Positions 63,891 to 64,000 of a DNA stretch of 64,000 nt are shown here, in pieces. Both the position numbers and the translations under genes were made by a program. Below the pieces are notes generated by a model. It was not told where the DNA came from, searched no databases, and worked only from the letters and a program-made list of their open reading frames with translations. Location of the stretch: the NCBI RefSeq assembly GCF_003255815.1, contig NC_037670.1:56282484-56346483 (forward strand), read 5' to 3'. Positions within the stretch are counted from its first letter, which is position 1, and each line of letters begins with the position of its first letter. Source of the stretch: Theropithecus gelada (lineage: Eukaryota > Chordata > Mammalia > Primates > Cercopithecidae).

Positions 63891-64000
63891 TAATATGCAA
63901 AATATTCTATGTAAGTATTTCCTATATATTAGACCCCTTCTAAGAAGAGTTTCTATGTAAGCATAGTACAAATGATCTGGAAAGGTTAATAGGCTTGGCA

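Overview
This window is Old World monkey (cercopithecid) nuclear DNA. It is full of Alu, L1, MaLR-type and class I ERV sequence. Several young Alus (about 38561, 41001 and 62837) carry what I recall as AluYR-type diagnostics of that lineage, such as the left-end 'ggctcaagcctgtaatccc' (41001 and 62837) and 'gagatccggccactgcac' (38561 and 62837). I see no intact protein-coding gene. The only recognisable cellular gene is a broken first exon of VKORC1L1, present twice in opposite orientation. The layout (segmental duplications, a macrosatellite, assembly gaps) suggests a duplication-rich, pericentromere-like region; that last point is inference.

Layout. 1-10621: CpG-rich macrosatellite array, 13 units of mostly about 800 bp plus a partial one, each built from short GGCC-rich sub-repeats; it runs off the left edge and ends in a gap (10622-10798). 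10799-34924: AT-rich DNA with an MLT1-like LTR, Alus, an ancient L1, microsatellites and a degraded minus-strand class I ERV (about 23.6-31.4 kb: LTR, PBS-like site, gag and pol remnants, an internal Alu). 34925-36549: 5' end of a primate L1, cut inside ORF1. 36547-41704: arm A of an inverted duplication, with a VKORC1L1-like CpG island and pseudo-exon on the minus strand. 41705-47337: Alus and an L1 3' end. 47338-50621: a second array of the same ~800-bp unit in reverse orientation, preceded in register by a heavily decayed copy. 50622-50719: gap. 50720-58994: arm B, with the same CpG island and pseudo-exon on the plus strand. 58995-64000: probable VKORC1L1 intron 1-derived sequence with Alus and a 35-bp-arm foldback.

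How the parts relate. Both VKORC1L1 copies share the same lesions (start codon ATG to GTG and the same frameshifts), so the exon was probably dead before the inverted duplication. Arm A later gained two Alus absent from arm B and lost (or never had) about 4.3 kb found in arm B. The two arms place CpG islands pointing away from each other with the reverse macrosatellite between them. The second array matches only the central subtype of the first. The most novel candidate here is this macrosatellite family and its association with the VKORC1L1 duplicon. I do not recognise the unit as a named satellite and could not search for it.
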